A stretch of 63,928 nucleotides of DNA from Chloroflexota bacterium (GCA_023485685.1 JAMCZK010000004.1:1-63928); one strand, 5' to 3'; positions 7,385 to 16,260 are shown, counted from the first letter of the stretch. Notes: a model not told the origin generated them from the sequence alone. Program-made: numbers and translations.

Positions 7385-8767
7385 ATGACCGATCCACGTA
7401 ACAACGCTCTCAAGTTCGCCCACGACAACCGCCCCCGTTTCCTCGACGAACTCAAGGAACTGGTAGCTATCCCCTCGATTTCTGCCGATTCCGCTTACAG
7501 GCCGGATATCCAACGCGCCTCCGAATGGCTGGCAGCCAAGCTCAAAGCTTTGGGCTTCGAGAACGTCAAGACCCTCGATACAGGCGGTCATCCAATGGTT
7601 TACGCGGACCTGATGAAAGCGGGGCCCAAAGCACCAACCATGTTGGTTTACGGTCACTATGACGTGCAGCCCGCCGACCCAATGGAACTTTGGGAAACCA
7701 AACCATTTGAAGCGGTAAAGAAGGGTGACTATCTGGTCGGGCGCGGTACCTCTGATATGAAGGGACAAGTGATCGCCAGCTTGGCAGCCGTTGAGTCGGC
7801 ATTGAAAGCGGGCGATGTGTCGGTCAACATCAAATGGATGATCGAAGGCGAAGAAGAGATCGGTTCCGGGAGCATGGAGGATTTCATCAAAGCCAACGCA
7901 AAATTGTTCGCCTGCGACTTCGCAGTAAATCCGGACGCAGGAATGCTAGCCCCTGACCAGCCGACGCTGACCTATGGTTTGCGCGGCCTGGCCTATTTTG
8001 AGATCCATCTCACCGGACCGAATAAGGATCTGCATTCCGGCTACTTTGGCGGCACGGTGCGCAACCCCGGCAACGAACTGGCGCGCCTGATCAGCGGAAT
8101 GCACGACAAGAAGAACAGAGTCACACTGCCCGGCTTTTACGACAGCGTACGCAAGCTGGACGCGGAGGAGCGCGGCGAATTCGAGCGCATTCCTCATACC
8201 AGCGATGCAGATTACGCAAAAGCAGCCGGGGTCACTGGCCTATGGGGCGAAGAAGGCTTCACCGCATTCGAGCGCGCCACTTCGCGACCGACCCTCGAAG
8301 TGAACGGCATCCTCTGTGGTTACACCGGCGAAGGGCCCAAGACCGTGCTACCCGCCAAGGCAATGGCAAAAATCTCCTGCCGCCTTGTGGCCGACCAGTC
8401 ACCCAAGCAGGTTGAGCAACAGATGGTTGCTTACGTGAAAGAACATTGCCATCCCGCAGTGAAATGGGAAGTGAAGATGATCTCAGACGGGGAGCCGGTC
8501 ATTTCAGGGCGGGATTCGCGAGAAATGCTGGCCATGGCCAAAGCCTTTGATACCGTGTGGGGCAAAAAGACCATCTTCCGCCGCGAAGGTGGCACCATTT
8601 CAGCAGTGGCGTATATACAGAACGTACTGGGCGCTGAATGCGTGAACACCGGCTTCGGGCTGCCTGATGACCTTATTCATTCTCCCAACGAGCATTTGCA
8701 TATCCCCACATGGGAGAAGGGCGTCGATGCCCTGATTCATTTCATCTACAACCTAGGCGAAGCCTAA
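7385..8767 (+). CDS. M20-family dipeptidase/metallopeptidase
   Basis: A 460-residue di-zinc peptidase of the M20 family (carnosinase/PepV-like). The metal ligands are visible: YGHYDVQP (His91, Asp93), GRGTSDMKG (bridging Asp124), EGEEEIGS (catalytic Glu and ligand near 155-157), then NPDAGM and the late HSPNEH. A dimerisation lid lies near residues 190-370 (LHSGYFGG). It should hydrolyse small peptides in the cytoplasm. The start ATG at 7385 has GAAAGGAAATC ahead of it. It is followed two bases later by the DUF1385 gene. Confidence 0.9.
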   Translation: MTDPRNNALKFAHDNRPRFLDELKELVAIPSISADSAYRPDIQRASEWLAAKLKALGFENVKTLDTGGHPMVYADLMKAGPKAPTMLVYGHYDVQPADPMELWETKPFEAVKKGDYLVGRGTSDMKGQVIASLAAVESALKAGDVSVNIKWMIEGEEEIGSGSMEDFIKANAKLFACDFAVNPDAGMLAPDQPTLTYGLRGLAYFEIHLTGPNKDLHSGYFGGTVRNPGNELARLISGMHDKKNRVTLPGFYDSVRKLDAEERGEFERIPHTSDADYAKAAGVTGLWGEEGFTAFERATSRPTLEVNGILCGYTGEGPKTVLPAKAMAKISCRLVADQSPKQVEQQMVAYVKEHCHPAVKWEVKMISDGEPVISGRDSREMLAMAKAFDTVWGKKTIFRREGGTISAVAYIQNVLGAECVNTGFGLPDDLIHSPNEHLHIPTWEKGVDALIHFIYNLGEA

Positions 8768-8768
8768 C

Positions 8769-9725
8769 TTGGCAAAGCCAAGAACGAAACGAGCTCCCCG
8801 CAAGGTCGCCACAAAACCGGAGCAGAAGATTCCCCTGTATGGGGGGCAGGCTGTCCTCGAGGGCGTGATGATGCGCGGCCGACGCTACATGGCCATCGCC
8901 ATGCGCGCCCCCGATGGCAAGATCGTCTTGCACAGCGAACCACTCAGCCCCATCTACCAGAGCCCGGCAGCGCGCATCCCCTTTTTGCGCGGGCTGGTGC
9001 TGCTGTGGGACGCCCTGGCCCTTGGCGCGCGGGCGCTCACCATTTCAGCCAATACGCAAGCCGGCGAGGATGAAGAGAAACTGGAAGGCGCGCCATTGGC
9101 AATCACCATGATCATTTCGCTCGGGTTTGCCGTGGGTTTATTTTTTGTTGCGCCCGCCGGACTCAGCCATCTGATCGAAGGCTGGCTGGGGTTGCCACCC
9201 ATCTGGGGCTCCATCCTGGAAGGTGCGCTGCGATTAAGCGTGCTGATCGGCTATTTGGGGCTCATTGGCCGCGTGGGGGAAATCCGCCGTGTTTATGGCT
9301 ACCATGGCTCGGAGCACAAGACCATTCACGCCTTCGAAGCGGCCGCAAAATTGACGCCCAAAGAGGTGGACAAATTCCCGCGCGAGCATCCGCGTTGTGG
9401 CACAGCCTTTCTGCTCACCGTGATCGTTTTCTCGATATTGCTATTTGCCCTGATCGGCCCCATGCCGCTGCTGCCGCGCCTGGGGCTGCGCGTGCTTTTG
9501 ATCCCCGTGTTAGCCAGCATCGCCTATGAATATCTGCGCTGGTCGGCTGCGCATTTCAGCAATCCGTTGGTACGTATTCTGGTGGCTCCCAACCTGGCGC
9601 TGCAGCGGCTCACCACGCGCCCACCCGACAAAGGGATGCTGGAGGTGGGCATCGCCGCGTTCAAAGAAATGAAACGGCTCGAAGAAAAGGCGGAAACCCA
9701 AGACTTTAGCGCCCCAACGCCATAG
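8769..9725 (+). CDS. DUF1385 integral membrane protein
   Basis: A 318-residue protein from a TTG at 8769, two bases after the dipeptidase stop. It begins with a basic tail, then the family motif YGGQAVLEGVMMRGRRYMAIAMR, followed by membrane segments near residues 110-135, 150-170 and 215-250. GSEHKTIHAFE and REHPRCGTAFLL are the other conserved blocks of DUF1385, whose members are metal-dependent-looking membrane proteins of unknown function found next to peptide release factor and ribosomal genes in many bacteria. No function can be given from the sequence. Confidence 0.85.
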   Translation: MAKPRTKRAPRKVATKPEQKIPLYGGQAVLEGVMMRGRRYMAIAMRAPDGKIVLHSEPLSPIYQSPAARIPFLRGLVLLWDALALGARALTISANTQAGEDEEKLEGAPLAITMIISLGFAVGLFFVAPAGLSHLIEGWLGLPPIWGSILEGALRLSVLIGYLGLIGRVGEIRRVYGYHGSEHKTIHAFEAAAKLTPKEVDKFPREHPRCGTAFLLTVIVFSILLFALIGPMPLLPRLGLRVLLIPVLASIAYEYLRWSAAHFSNPLVRILVAPNLALQRLTTRPPDKGMLEVGIAAFKEMKRLEEKAETQDFSAPTP

Positions 9726-9819
9726 TTGACGGCACAACTCCATTTTGGCAATCCAAAGACTGCGGCGCAAAGACGAATCCTGCAGTTTAGCAAATTGGCG
9801 CGGGTAAAATCTCCCCAGT

Positions 9820-10719
9820 ATGCAAGCCCGGATAAAACGCTCGCCGAAGCATTGGCCCAAAACAGCCTTCCTGTTTTTTATTGTCATACTGACAAGCATC
9901 GCTTGCGACTTAAGCAGATTTAACCCTACCCGTGTTCAACTCGGTCAGCCAGAGCCCGAGAAACGGCAACTCTTCCAGGGCATCACTTATGAGCGCATCG
10001 TACGCCAAAGCCCGCGGCCCATGGTCATCCACGTGGTCACCGTGGATCTGAAGGCTTCTGGGATCAAGACCTTAGTCACGCAGGGCGATCCTAATCAGGC
10101 GCGCCCGCTTTCAGCAAAAACCACTTCGCAATTCCTCGAGGATAACAATTTGCAACTGGCCATCAACGGGGATGCCTTCACGCCCTGGCAAGACCTGGGA
10201 CCGTTAGGATATTCTCCCAAGCCGGGCGAGCGGGTCACACCTCAAGGGTTTGCCGCCTCTAAGGGCACGGTTTACTCACAAGATACGGATGAGCAGCCGA
10301 CCCTTTACATTTATAAGAACAACAAAACCAGTATGAACGCGCTGACGGGGAAGGTCTATAACGCCGTATCTGGTTTTGAGCTGATATTATGGAATGGAAA
10401 CATTAGGGATGGGTTGAACAATTCCGACACTGATCCCCGAACCGCTGTGGGTTTAAACCGTGCCGGTAATAAATTGATCATCGTAGTGGTCGACGGCCGC
10501 CAGCCCGGTTATAGTGAAGGCGCCACTCTGGCAGAGCTAGCCCAGATCCTTGCGGAACACAAAGCCTATTCAGCTATGAATTTGGATGGCGGCGGCTCCT
10601 CGACGCTGGTCATCGAGGGCGAGAACGGCGAGCCCCAGGTGTTGAATTCACCGGTTCATCAAGGCATTCCAGGTAACGAGCGACCAGTGGGCAACCACCT
10701 CGGGTTCAGCGCCAAATAG
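9820..10719 (+). CDS. Lipoprotein with phosphodiester glycosidase (NAGPA-like) domain
   Basis: This 299-residue protein has a basic start, a hydrophobic stretch and a lipobox LTSIAC with Cys29, so it is probably a lipid-anchored extracytoplasmic protein. The remainder is a NAGPA-type domain (PF09992): LAINGDAFTP, DPRTAVGLNR, LIIVVVDGRQPGYSEGATLAELAQIL and MNLDGGGSSTLVI, the last with the Asp-Gly-Gly-Gly-Ser of the active site. Homologues cleave phosphodiester-linked sugars, and bacterial ones are linked to cell-wall or exopolysaccharide metabolism. A TAAAAT box ends nine bases before the ATG, suggesting a leaderless mRNA. It precedes lplA by two bases. Confidence 0.85.
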   Translation: MQARIKRSPKHWPKTAFLFFIVILTSIACDLSRFNPTRVQLGQPEPEKRQLFQGITYERIVRQSPRPMVIHVVTVDLKASGIKTLVTQGDPNQARPLSAKTTSQFLEDNNLQLAINGDAFTPWQDLGPLGYSPKPGERVTPQGFAASKGTVYSQDTDEQPTLYIYKNNKTSMNALTGKVYNAVSGFELILWNGNIRDGLNNSDTDPRTAVGLNRAGNKLIIVVVDGRQPGYSEGATLAELAQILAEHKAYSAMNLDGGGSSTLVIEGENGEPQVLNSPVHQGIPGNERPVGNHLGFSAK

Positions 10720-10721
10720 TT

Positions 10722-11582
10722 ATGCTAACCCACCCTTCGCTGCTCTCAGGGCAGGCTCTGCCCTCCGCCCAATGGCGTTTGTTGCGTCATCCCGCCGAGC
10801 CCGGCGCCTGGAACATGGCGGTCGATGCCGCCATCCTGGAGAACGTCATCGCAGGCCAGTCGCCCCCCACCCTGCGTCTTTACGATTGGAACCCAGCCTG
10901 TCTGTCGCTCGGATTAGCCCAGCTCTTCGCCGATGTAGATGAAGAGGCCCTGACAGCTCATGGCTGGCATGTGGTGCGCCGGCCCACCGGCGGCCGCGCC
11001 ATCTTGCACACCGACGAGCTTACTTATTCAGTGATCGGGCCTTCTGATGAGCCGCGGCTCCTTGGCGGCGTGTTGGAATCCTACAAGCGACTTTCGGAAG
11101 GATTAATGCAATCGCTGTTGTTGCTTGGCTTACCGGTCGAGCGGCAGCCGATGCGCGGGGGAAACGGATTCGGCGCACTGGATAACCCAGTGTGCTTCGA
11201 AGTTCCTTCCGATTACGAGATTACATTGAAGGGCAAGAAGATCGTCGGCAGCGCGCAGGCGCGGCGCAAAGGCAGCGTCCTGCAACATGGCAGCCTGCCG
11301 CTGTTCGGCGACATCGCCCGCATTACCGAGGTCCTGCGTTATCCCAGCGAGGAAAGTCGCCAAGAGGCTGCGGGGCGCGTGCGCGCTCGGGCTGCCACTG
11401 TAGAAGCAGGCCTCGGACGGCGCGTCACCTGGGAGGAAGCCGGCGACGCCTTCGTGCGCGGCTTCAACGAGACTTTGAATATCGAATTCGTCGAAGGGGA
11501 GTTAAGCGAAGACGAGAGAATGGCTGCGGAACGCTGGATGGCAGAGCGCTATGCGGGCGCAGCCTGGACGCAACGCGCTTAA
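10722..11582 (+). CDS. lplA: Lipoate-protein ligase A family protein
   Basis: A 286-residue BPL/LPL-fold enzyme: NMAVDAAIL, RLYDWNPACLSLGLAQ, RRPTGGRAILHTDELTYSV (the RRxxGGxxV/I-type lipoyl-AMP loop), then ITLKGKKIVGSAQARRKGSVLQHGSLPL with the catalytic Lys in KIVGSAQ. It attaches lipoate or octanoate to the E2 and H proteins of oxidative decarboxylases. Without a separate C-terminal accessory domain it may work with free lipoate only weakly or transfer octanoyl groups (LipM-like). It ends four bases into the convergent DUF4230 gene. Confidence 0.85.
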   Translation: MLTHPSLLSGQALPSAQWRLLRHPAEPGAWNMAVDAAILENVIAGQSPPTLRLYDWNPACLSLGLAQLFADVDEEALTAHGWHVVRRPTGGRAILHTDELTYSVIGPSDEPRLLGGVLESYKRLSEGLMQSLLLLGLPVERQPMRGGNGFGALDNPVCFEVPSDYEITLKGKKIVGSAQARRKGSVLQHGSLPLFGDIARITEVLRYPSEESRQEAAGRVRARAATVEAGLGRRVTWEEAGDAFVRGFNETLNIEFVEGELSEDERMAAERWMAERYAGAAWTQRA

Positions 11583-12259
11583 TTGGTTTCGAAGATTACT
11601 TCCGGAAACCCTAAATTCAACAGCAAGCGCAGCATGTAGGATTCCGCGTTGGCCTGCGCCTGATCCAAAATGCCGTCTTCGAGAGCGGCCTTCAGGATCT
11701 CCTGCTCCGCTGCTTGACGAGTTTCGGTCTCAAGGTTTTGGTTGCCGCGCGTGAAAACGCCGGTTTCGCGATCGTAAACATAAGACTCTTCATTATCGAG
11801 TGAGTAACTTAAAACCTCTGCCTCAGGCAAGTTCACGTAAAGCACCCCGTCCTCAACGCGTAAATCGTCGGAGCTTAACTTTTCAAGATCAACACCAGCG
11901 ATTACTGTACCGTGAGCTACGAAGAGGATGCGATCGCCAAAAAGGGGCCCCAACAAACCTTGACCGCTTTCGGCCGTAATGATTTTTTCGACAGAGTATT
12001 GGATTGTCTCCAACCGGGCAAGGCTGCGCACCTGGTGAATGATAGTGACTGGATCCGGGATAATGGTTGGCGTGGGGTGGAGCACGTTGGCCACCTGCGT
12101 GCTGACCGAGTCAGCCATCTCGCCCACACGGTCGAGGCCACCGGTTGTCATATCACGGACCGCACCGAAAAACTGGTATGAAATGATGCAGGGAACGGCG
12201 ATGATGACCAGGAGGCCCGCAATCACTAAATATGGCAGCCACGGGCGAAGTCTTTCCAT
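11579..12259 (-). CDS. DUF4230 membrane-anchored protein
   Basis: The 226-residue protein has one membrane segment at residues 7-29, a short linker rich in Thr/Pro (HPTPTIIPDP) and a C-terminal domain typical of DUF4230 (LARLETIQYSVEKIITAE, LFVAHGTVIAGVDLEKL, VLYVNLPEAEVLSYSLD). The soluble part is probably outside the membrane. The biochemical role of the family is unknown. A TATAAT box reads toward it at 12266-12271, only six bases from the ATG. It overlaps the convergent lplA end by four bases. Confidence 0.8.
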   Translation of the reverse strand: MERLRPWLPYLVIAGLLVIIAVPCIISYQFFGAVRDMTTGGLDRVGEMADSVSTQVANVLHPTPTIIPDPVTIIHQVRSLARLETIQYSVEKIITAESGQGLLGPLFGDRILFVAHGTVIAGVDLEKLSSDDLRVEDGVLYVNLPEAEVLSYSLDNEESYVYDRETGVFTRGNQNLETETRQAAEQEILKAALEDGILDQAQANAESYMLRLLLNLGFPEVIFETN

Positions 12260-12265
12260 GGAGAG

Positions 12266-12271
12266 ATTATA
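12266..12271 (-). promoter_or_regulatory. TATAAT box 6 nt before the DUF4230 start (leaderless)
   Basis: On the minus strand a consensus -10 ends six bases from the ATG at 12259. No ribosome-binding site fits in that gap. Confidence 0.6.
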
Positions 12272-12280
12272 CTAAAATGA

Positions 12281-12421
12281 AACCTTGCGAAGGCGAGGAA
12301 AGCTTGCTTTCCGATGTTGCGAGGAGTGCATTGCGTAGCAATGCCGACGAAGCAATCCCCCATGACCTTTGGCAAATAATCTTGGGGATTGCCGCGCTAG
12401 CTAACGCTTCGCTCGCAATGG
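12281..12421. repeat. Interspersed repeat with CAATCCCC / GGGGATTGCC arms
   Basis: The stretch between the divergent DUF4230 and DUF503 genes holds GAAGCAATCCCC, then a short spacer and TTGGGGATTGCCGCG with a GCTCGCAATGG end. A half copy with TTGGGGATTGCCACG and GCTCGCAATGG is at 17007-17047. It differs from the GTCATTCCGAG repeats. Non-coding. Confidence 0.65.
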
Positions 12422-12434
12422 TTAACAGGATGGA

Positions 12435-12722
12435 ATGAAAGTCGCCATATTACGCATGCATGTCCAGTTCCCGGGATCTGATTCGCTCAAGGCCAAACGC
12501 CGCCGGCTCAAGCCGCTGCTGGCGCGCCTGCATCGCGAATTTAATGTGTCGGTGGCCGAGGTGGATTTCCAGGATCGCTGGCGTGATTCCCTGCTTTGCT
12601 GTGCCATTGTGAATACCGACAACGGTCATGCACAGCGCTCGCTGCAAGAAATCGCTAGTTGGGTCGACACTAACTGGCCGGATGCAACTCTAGTCGAGGA
12701 AAAGATCGAGGTGCTGCAATGA
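12435..12722 (+). CDS. DUF503 (YlxP-like) protein
   Basis: A 95-residue protein of the DUF503/YlxP family, recognised by MKVAILRMHVQFPGSDSLKAKRR (the SLKxKR core), FNVSVAEVDFQDRW and a C-terminal acidic helix. These small ferredoxin-like-fold proteins usually sit in the infB-rbfA translation operon; here the neighbour is a methyltransferase instead. Function unknown. The stop overlaps the next start as ATGA at 12719-12722. Confidence 0.8.
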   Translation: MKVAILRMHVQFPGSDSLKAKRRRLKPLLARLHREFNVSVAEVDFQDRWRDSLLCCAIVNTDNGHAQRSLQEIASWVDTNWPDATLVEEKIEVLQ

Positions 12723-13372
12723 GCCGCGCTCGCAATTGCTGCTCTCAGTGTGAAGGTATCGAGCAGATGTTTGACGATGAGCATGTAGACGAGGATCTGC
12801 GCTCGTACCGCGCCGAAGGGCCGGATGAGACTACGGGCTGGTTGCTGGATGAGTTGATAGCACGTGGAATCGATGGGCTCACCCTGCTGGATATTGGCGG
12901 TGGTGTGGGCGCCATTCAACATGAGTTGCTCACCCATGGCGCCGCCTCTGCGGTGCACGTGGACGCGTCCAGCGCGTACGTCGAAGCCGCCAAACGCGAA
13001 GCCAAACGACGCAAGTTAGCTGACAAGATCGAATGGCATTTCGGCAACTTCGTGGAACTGTCGTCCGATCTCAGCCCCGCCGACATTGTCACCCTGGATA
13101 AGGTGATCTGCTGCTACGACGACATGCCGTCCTTGGTTCGCAAGTCAGCCAGGCTGGCGCGGCGCTTCTATGGCATCATTGTGCCGCGCGATACCTGGTG
13201 GCTGCGCGTCGCTTTCCGGGTAATGGATTTTTTCCAGGGCTTGTTCAAAAACCCTTACCGGGCATTTGTCCACCCGCAAGACAAGATCGAAGGCATCATC
13301 AACCGGGCGGGGTTGAAGCGCGTTTTTGAGCGGCGCAACTGGCTGTGGCAGGTCGTGCTGTATTCGCGGTAG
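12719..13372 (+). CDS. Class I SAM-dependent methyltransferase
   Basis: A 217-residue Rossmann methyltransferase. The SAM-binding motif I LLDIGGGVGAIQ lies near residues 56-67, followed by AVHVDASSAYVEAA (motif post I), and VTLDKVICCYDD. An N-terminal CCSQC and the overall layout resemble BchM/UbiG-like small-molecule O-methyltransferases. The substrate is not evident. It is coupled to DUF503 by an ATGA overlap and ends before the hairpin at 13502-13540. Confidence 0.75.
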   Translation: MSRARNCCSQCEGIEQMFDDEHVDEDLRSYRAEGPDETTGWLLDELIARGIDGLTLLDIGGGVGAIQHELLTHGAASAVHVDASSAYVEAAKREAKRRKLADKIEWHFGNFVELSSDLSPADIVTLDKVICCYDDMPSLVRKSARLARRFYGIIVPRDTWWLRVAFRVMDFFQGLFKNPYRAFVHPQDKIEGIINRAGLKRVFERRNWLWQVVLYSR

Positions 13373-13501
13373 GCTTCGGGCTTTAGATCGTTAGTGGGTA
13401 CGTAGGGGATAAGCTAAAAGGTCATCTTTGGGGCGTGGCCAATAAGTAACGGCCGCAAAAGAACGAACTTCACCGCGCCAGGGAAGGATTGACCCTGATT
13501 G

Positions 13502-13540
13502 ACTTGCCCATATACTTTAGGCAAAAGTATATGGGCAAGT
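13502..13540. terminator. Strong hairpin between convergent genes
   Basis: A perfect 16-bp stem (ACTTGCCCATATACTT and its complement) with a short loop lies between the convergent methyltransferase and DoxX genes. It lacks a long T-run, so it may stop transcription from both sides only partly, or protect 3' ends. Confidence 0.6.
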
Positions 13541-13560
13541 TTAATCACTGCAGCGAAACG

Positions 13561-14001
13561 CTATAACCCAAGGCCAAAGTGGAGCGCCAAGTTTCCCGGC
13601 CCAAGGAGGAAAAGGGCCAATGAGGCGCCTAGAAGGGCAAAGTCAAATTCCCAACCTGTAGTGTCTTTTGCTATGAAGGGGGTTTTCATCATGCCGATCT
13701 TCGCTTGCTTGATTGCCACAACCATATTTATTGCCATAAGCAAAGCGATTAGACGCGTGGCAAAGCCAACGATCAAAAGGAATCCTCCAACAAACTCAAG
13801 AATGGCCACCGTCCACGCAAAAAAACCTGGAAAGGGAATGCCCATTTTGGCAAGTCCGGCTCCAAAACCCCTGGGACCGCCCGTGGGTGAATTGGGAAAT
13901 GGCATCTTGGGATACCCGTGTAAGATGAAGATAATTCCAACAGTGACGCGCAGGATCAATAATCCTATATCGGAAAATTGTGCAAGTACCGTGTCCAGCA
14001 T
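13561..14001 (-). CDS. DoxX-family membrane protein
   Basis: A 146-residue DoxX-type protein with four predicted membrane segments: LLILRVTVGIIFILHGYPKM at the start, FFAWTVAILEFVGGFLLIVGFATRLIAL in the middle and LLGASLALFLLGPG near the end. HGYPK and EFVGG are the family signatures. DoxX proteins are linked to redox or quinone stress functions in other bacteria; the role here is not shown. A TAGGAGG ribosome-binding site precedes the ATG. It is divergent from an HxlR regulator, which probably controls it. Confidence 0.85.
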   Translation of the reverse strand: MLDTVLAQFSDIGLLILRVTVGIIFILHGYPKMPFPNSPTGGPRGFGAGLAKMGIPFPGFFAWTVAILEFVGGFLLIVGFATRLIALLMAINMVVAIKQAKIGMMKTPFIAKDTTGWEFDFALLGASLALFLLGPGNLALHFGLGL

Positions 14002-14027
14002 TCTAGGCCTCCTAGCCTGTATATGAG

Positions 14028-14066
14028 ATAGTTGCTATAGTGTGTATAGTATAACCCGCTAACTAT
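14028..14066. promoter_or_regulatory. Operator/promoter region between DoxX and HxlR genes
   Basis: The divergent spacer holds ATAGTT and AACTAT as inverted half-sites (14028-14033 and 14061-14066) around direct TATAGT repeats. A minus-strand -10 for the DoxX gene (TATACT at 14048-14053) lies between them. A plus-strand TATACT at 14094-14099 is 15 nt before the regulator's GTG. Binding by the adjacent HxlR protein is inferred. Confidence 0.5.
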
Positions 14067-14114
14067 AAAATGTAAAGCTGCTTTCCGCTGTGCTATACTT
14101 ACCATCGAGTCGAC

Positions 14115-14444
14115 GTGAAAAAACTGGACGTGGGTAAAACTCCCCAATGCGGTCATGAAGTTGAGGGCACTGCTCGTTTGCTTAGTGGCAAGTGGACCTT
14201 ATTGATTTTGTATTATTTGGCAGATGCGACACAACGGTTCAGTGATTTGGAGAAACTGACAGGGATCAACCCACGAACACTCTCAAATCGCCTGAGCCAT
14301 CTCGAGGAAACGGGGGTTGTGAAACGTGAAGGTTACGCCGAAGTTCCCCCGCGAGTGGAGTACAGCTTAACCAAAAAAGGCCGAGGCCTAATTCCCATAA
14401 TCGAGGCGATGGATAAATACGCAAAAAAGTGGATGACAGCCTAA
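14115..14444 (+). CDS. HxlR-family winged-helix regulator
   Basis: A 109-residue winged-helix protein starting with GTG. LLSGKWTLLILYYLADATQRFSDLEKLTGINPRTLSNRLSHLEE is the classic HxlR DNA-binding segment, followed by PPRVEYSLTKKGRGLIPII for the wing and dimer helix. The N-terminal Cys (PQCGHEVEG) is where redox- or aldehyde-sensing members carry their reactive Cys, so it may sense electrophiles. It is transcribed divergently from the DoxX gene, its probable target. Confidence 0.85.
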   Translation: MKKLDVGKTPQCGHEVEGTARLLSGKWTLLILYYLADATQRFSDLEKLTGINPRTLSNRLSHLEETGVVKREGYAEVPPRVEYSLTKKGRGLIPIIEAMDKYAKKWMTA

Positions 14445-14516
14445 TACAACCTATAATAGTATTGACCTGGAGTTCACCCCTGAATACCTCAGCCTCTTCT
14501 TCTAATCTTATTAAGT

Positions 14517-14870
14517 TCACTTTCGCAGGCGTTTCTCCAAAAATGACTTGAGCACAAGGGCACTATTGTATTTTGTGTCGCGAGCGCTGTACAGCAGGGT
14601 CACGTCGCCGCGGCCGGCTGCCTCCACAATAGGTCCCCAGGCGTTCGGATTACCAGCCAATTCGGCCCGATACCGCTTCTGGAATTCACGCCATTTGCGC
14701 GGATCATGCCCGTACCAGCTCCGTAAACCGCCACTGGGGGCAACATCCTTCAGCCATTCCTCCATTTTTAGGCTTTCTTTCTTTATCCCACGCGGCCACA
14801 ACCTTTCGACCAGGAATCGAACCCCATCGCTGGCTTCCGCACTTTCGTAAACGCGTTTTATCTTCAGCAT
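14517..14870 (-). CDS. DUF488 (YeaO-like) protein
   Basis: A 117-residue protein of the DUF488/YeaO group: KRVYESAEASDGVRFLVERLWPRGIKKESL at the start, WLKDVAPSGGLRSWYGHDPRKWREFQKRYRAEL in the centre and VTLLYSARDTKYNSALVLKSFL at the end. Function unknown; the family is widespread as a single gene. It stands alone, with the tRNA-Glu upstream and the HxlR gene beyond its 3' end. Confidence 0.8.
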   Translation of the reverse strand: MLKIKRVYESAEASDGVRFLVERLWPRGIKKESLKMEEWLKDVAPSGGLRSWYGHDPRKWREFQKRYRAELAGNPNAWGPIVEAAGRGDVTLLYSARDTKYNSALVLKSFLEKRLRK

Positions 14871-15010
14871 GATTTTTATCTGTTTTTGAATAGATCGGAG
14901 CTAATTTTATCCGTATGGAAAATCTTCCCCCACTTTAAAAAGTCTTATTAAGGACTCTAAAAAAAGCAGCACCTTGGCGAAAGCCAGTTCCTGATGTCTT
15001 TTTGTAAGGT

Positions 15011-15082
15011 GCCCCCACGGGGATTCGAACCCCGGTTTTAGCCTTGAAAGGGCCACGTCCTGGGCCTCTAGACGATGGGGGC
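15011..15082 (-). tRNA. tRNA-Glu(TTC)
   Basis: On the minus strand 72 bases form a cloverleaf with acceptor GCCCCCA/TGGGGGC, anticodon stem GGCCC-TTTCAAG-GGCT with anticodon TTC, and T-arm CGGGGTTCGAATCCCCG. CCA is not encoded. The rest of 14871-15226 shows no gene. Confidence 0.93.
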
Positions 15083-15226
15083 GTGCGAGCGGAGTTGTAA
15101 CCTAATTTTCGTCGAGTGGTTTTTTCACCGCTCAACTTGGAGTTTCTAGCTTTGTTTTAATCCGCGATCCGCGATGATTATTTGCGAGCAAGCGGTGGAT
15201 TTTACCATGCAAGCGGTGATAAAAAT

Positions 15227-15841
15227 TTATGGGGAAGCGAGGGCAAGATCGGGATGTTCCACAATGCCCATCGTCGAAAATGGCCAGTAACGGAAGATGG
15301 CTTTGCCGAGGACATCCTCAATCTTTAAAGGTCCCCAGGAACGCGAATCCGAGGACTCGTTACGGTTATCGCCCATCACGTAAACGTAGCCTTCCGGGAC
15401 AATCAGCTCAGCCAGATCGGAGCGCGGCGCTTCCCTGATGTATGGCTCAATGAGAGGTTCACCGTTTACATACAGCACGCCGCCATAGATGGCAACCCGG
15501 TCACCAGGAAGCCCTATGACGCGCTTGATGTAATCGTCCTCGGGGTCCAATGGAAAGGGGAATACAATGACATCGCCGCGTTGGATGTCTCCCAGTTTAT
15601 AAGCTATGCGATTCACGATGACGTAATCGCCATCATGAAAGTTGGGTTCCATGCTGCTGCCATCCACGCGGATGCGCGCTGTAAGGAAATTGATGGCCAT
15701 GAACAAGACCAAGGCCAAAACGATGGTCTCGATGACTTCCAGCAAGACACGGCGCGCGGCCGAAGGTGGAACTTCTTCGAGCGCAACTACATTTTGCCGT
15801 TCGAGCGGGCTGAATTCAGGATCTGTGGGAGGGAGAGCCAT
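15227..15841 (-). CDS. lepB: Signal peptidase I
   Basis: A 204-residue membrane-bound peptidase that removes signal peptides from exported proteins. One N-terminal membrane segment covers residues 33-53. The active centre is visible: DGSSMEPNF with nucleophile Ser63, GDIQRGDVIVF, DYIKRVIGLPGD with general-base Lys106, and VMGDNRNESSDSRSWGP. It follows the microcompartment locus on the same strand after 130 bases, but has its own TATAAT box at 15868-15873, so it is probably independent. Confidence 0.95.
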   Translation of the reverse strand: MALPPTDPEFSPLERQNVVALEEVPPSAARRVLLEVIETIVLALVLFMAINFLTARIRVDGSSMEPNFHDGDYVIVNRIAYKLGDIQRGDVIVFPFPLDPEDDYIKRVIGLPGDRVAIYGGVLYVNGEPLIEPYIREAPRSDLAELIVPEGYVYVMGDNRNESSDSRSWGPLKIEDVLGKAIFRYWPFSTMGIVEHPDLALASP

Positions 15842-15974
15842 ATTTTTCTTCTTCAGAAGCGGGCGTGATTATACTTTGCGAAAGCGGCGTTGGGTTGTAA
15901 CAGGCCGCGGCGTAGCTACGCCGCGGCGGGGATTGCCGCCTTCCCAATACAATACGGGTCGGTTAAAGGCGGCA

Positions 15975-16253
15975 CTAATCAAAGGCTGGGATAGTTAACG
16001 AATCGATGATGCCGACAATCACGGAGATGACGCAGGCATCCGGGTTGCCCAAGGCTTGCCGGGCGCCGTTCCCCTCGCGGTTCACCAGCACAGTATCCCC
16101 CACCCCGGCATGGGAATTGTCCAGGGCCACAAAGTCCCCACTGGGTTGCTCTTCGGGCAAGAGCAGGGGCTGCACGACCAACAACCGCCGATTTTTGTAA
16201 TCCGGATGGCAGATGGTGGTAACAATGGTGCCGGTGACCTTGCCCAGGATCAT
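15975..16253 (-). CDS. BMC-P vertex protein (EutN/CcmL family), copy 3
   Basis: A 92-residue pentamer-type shell protein that caps microcompartment vertices. Markers are MILGKVTGTIVTT, the RRLLVVQPL strand, GVGDTVLVNREG and VISVIVGIID. I take the ATG at 16253; the longer TTG start at 16268 lies in the palindromic repeat 16261-16310. It is the last gene of the BMC run, separated from the second BMC-P gene by that repeat, so it may be expressed at a different level. Three different BMC-P genes occur in this locus. Confidence 0.88.
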   Translation of the reverse strand: MILGKVTGTIVTTICHPDYKNRRLLVVQPLLLPEEQPSGDFVALDNSHAGVGDTVLVNREGNGARQALGNPDACVISVIVGIIDSLTIPAFD

Positions 16254-16260
16254 AGTGTCT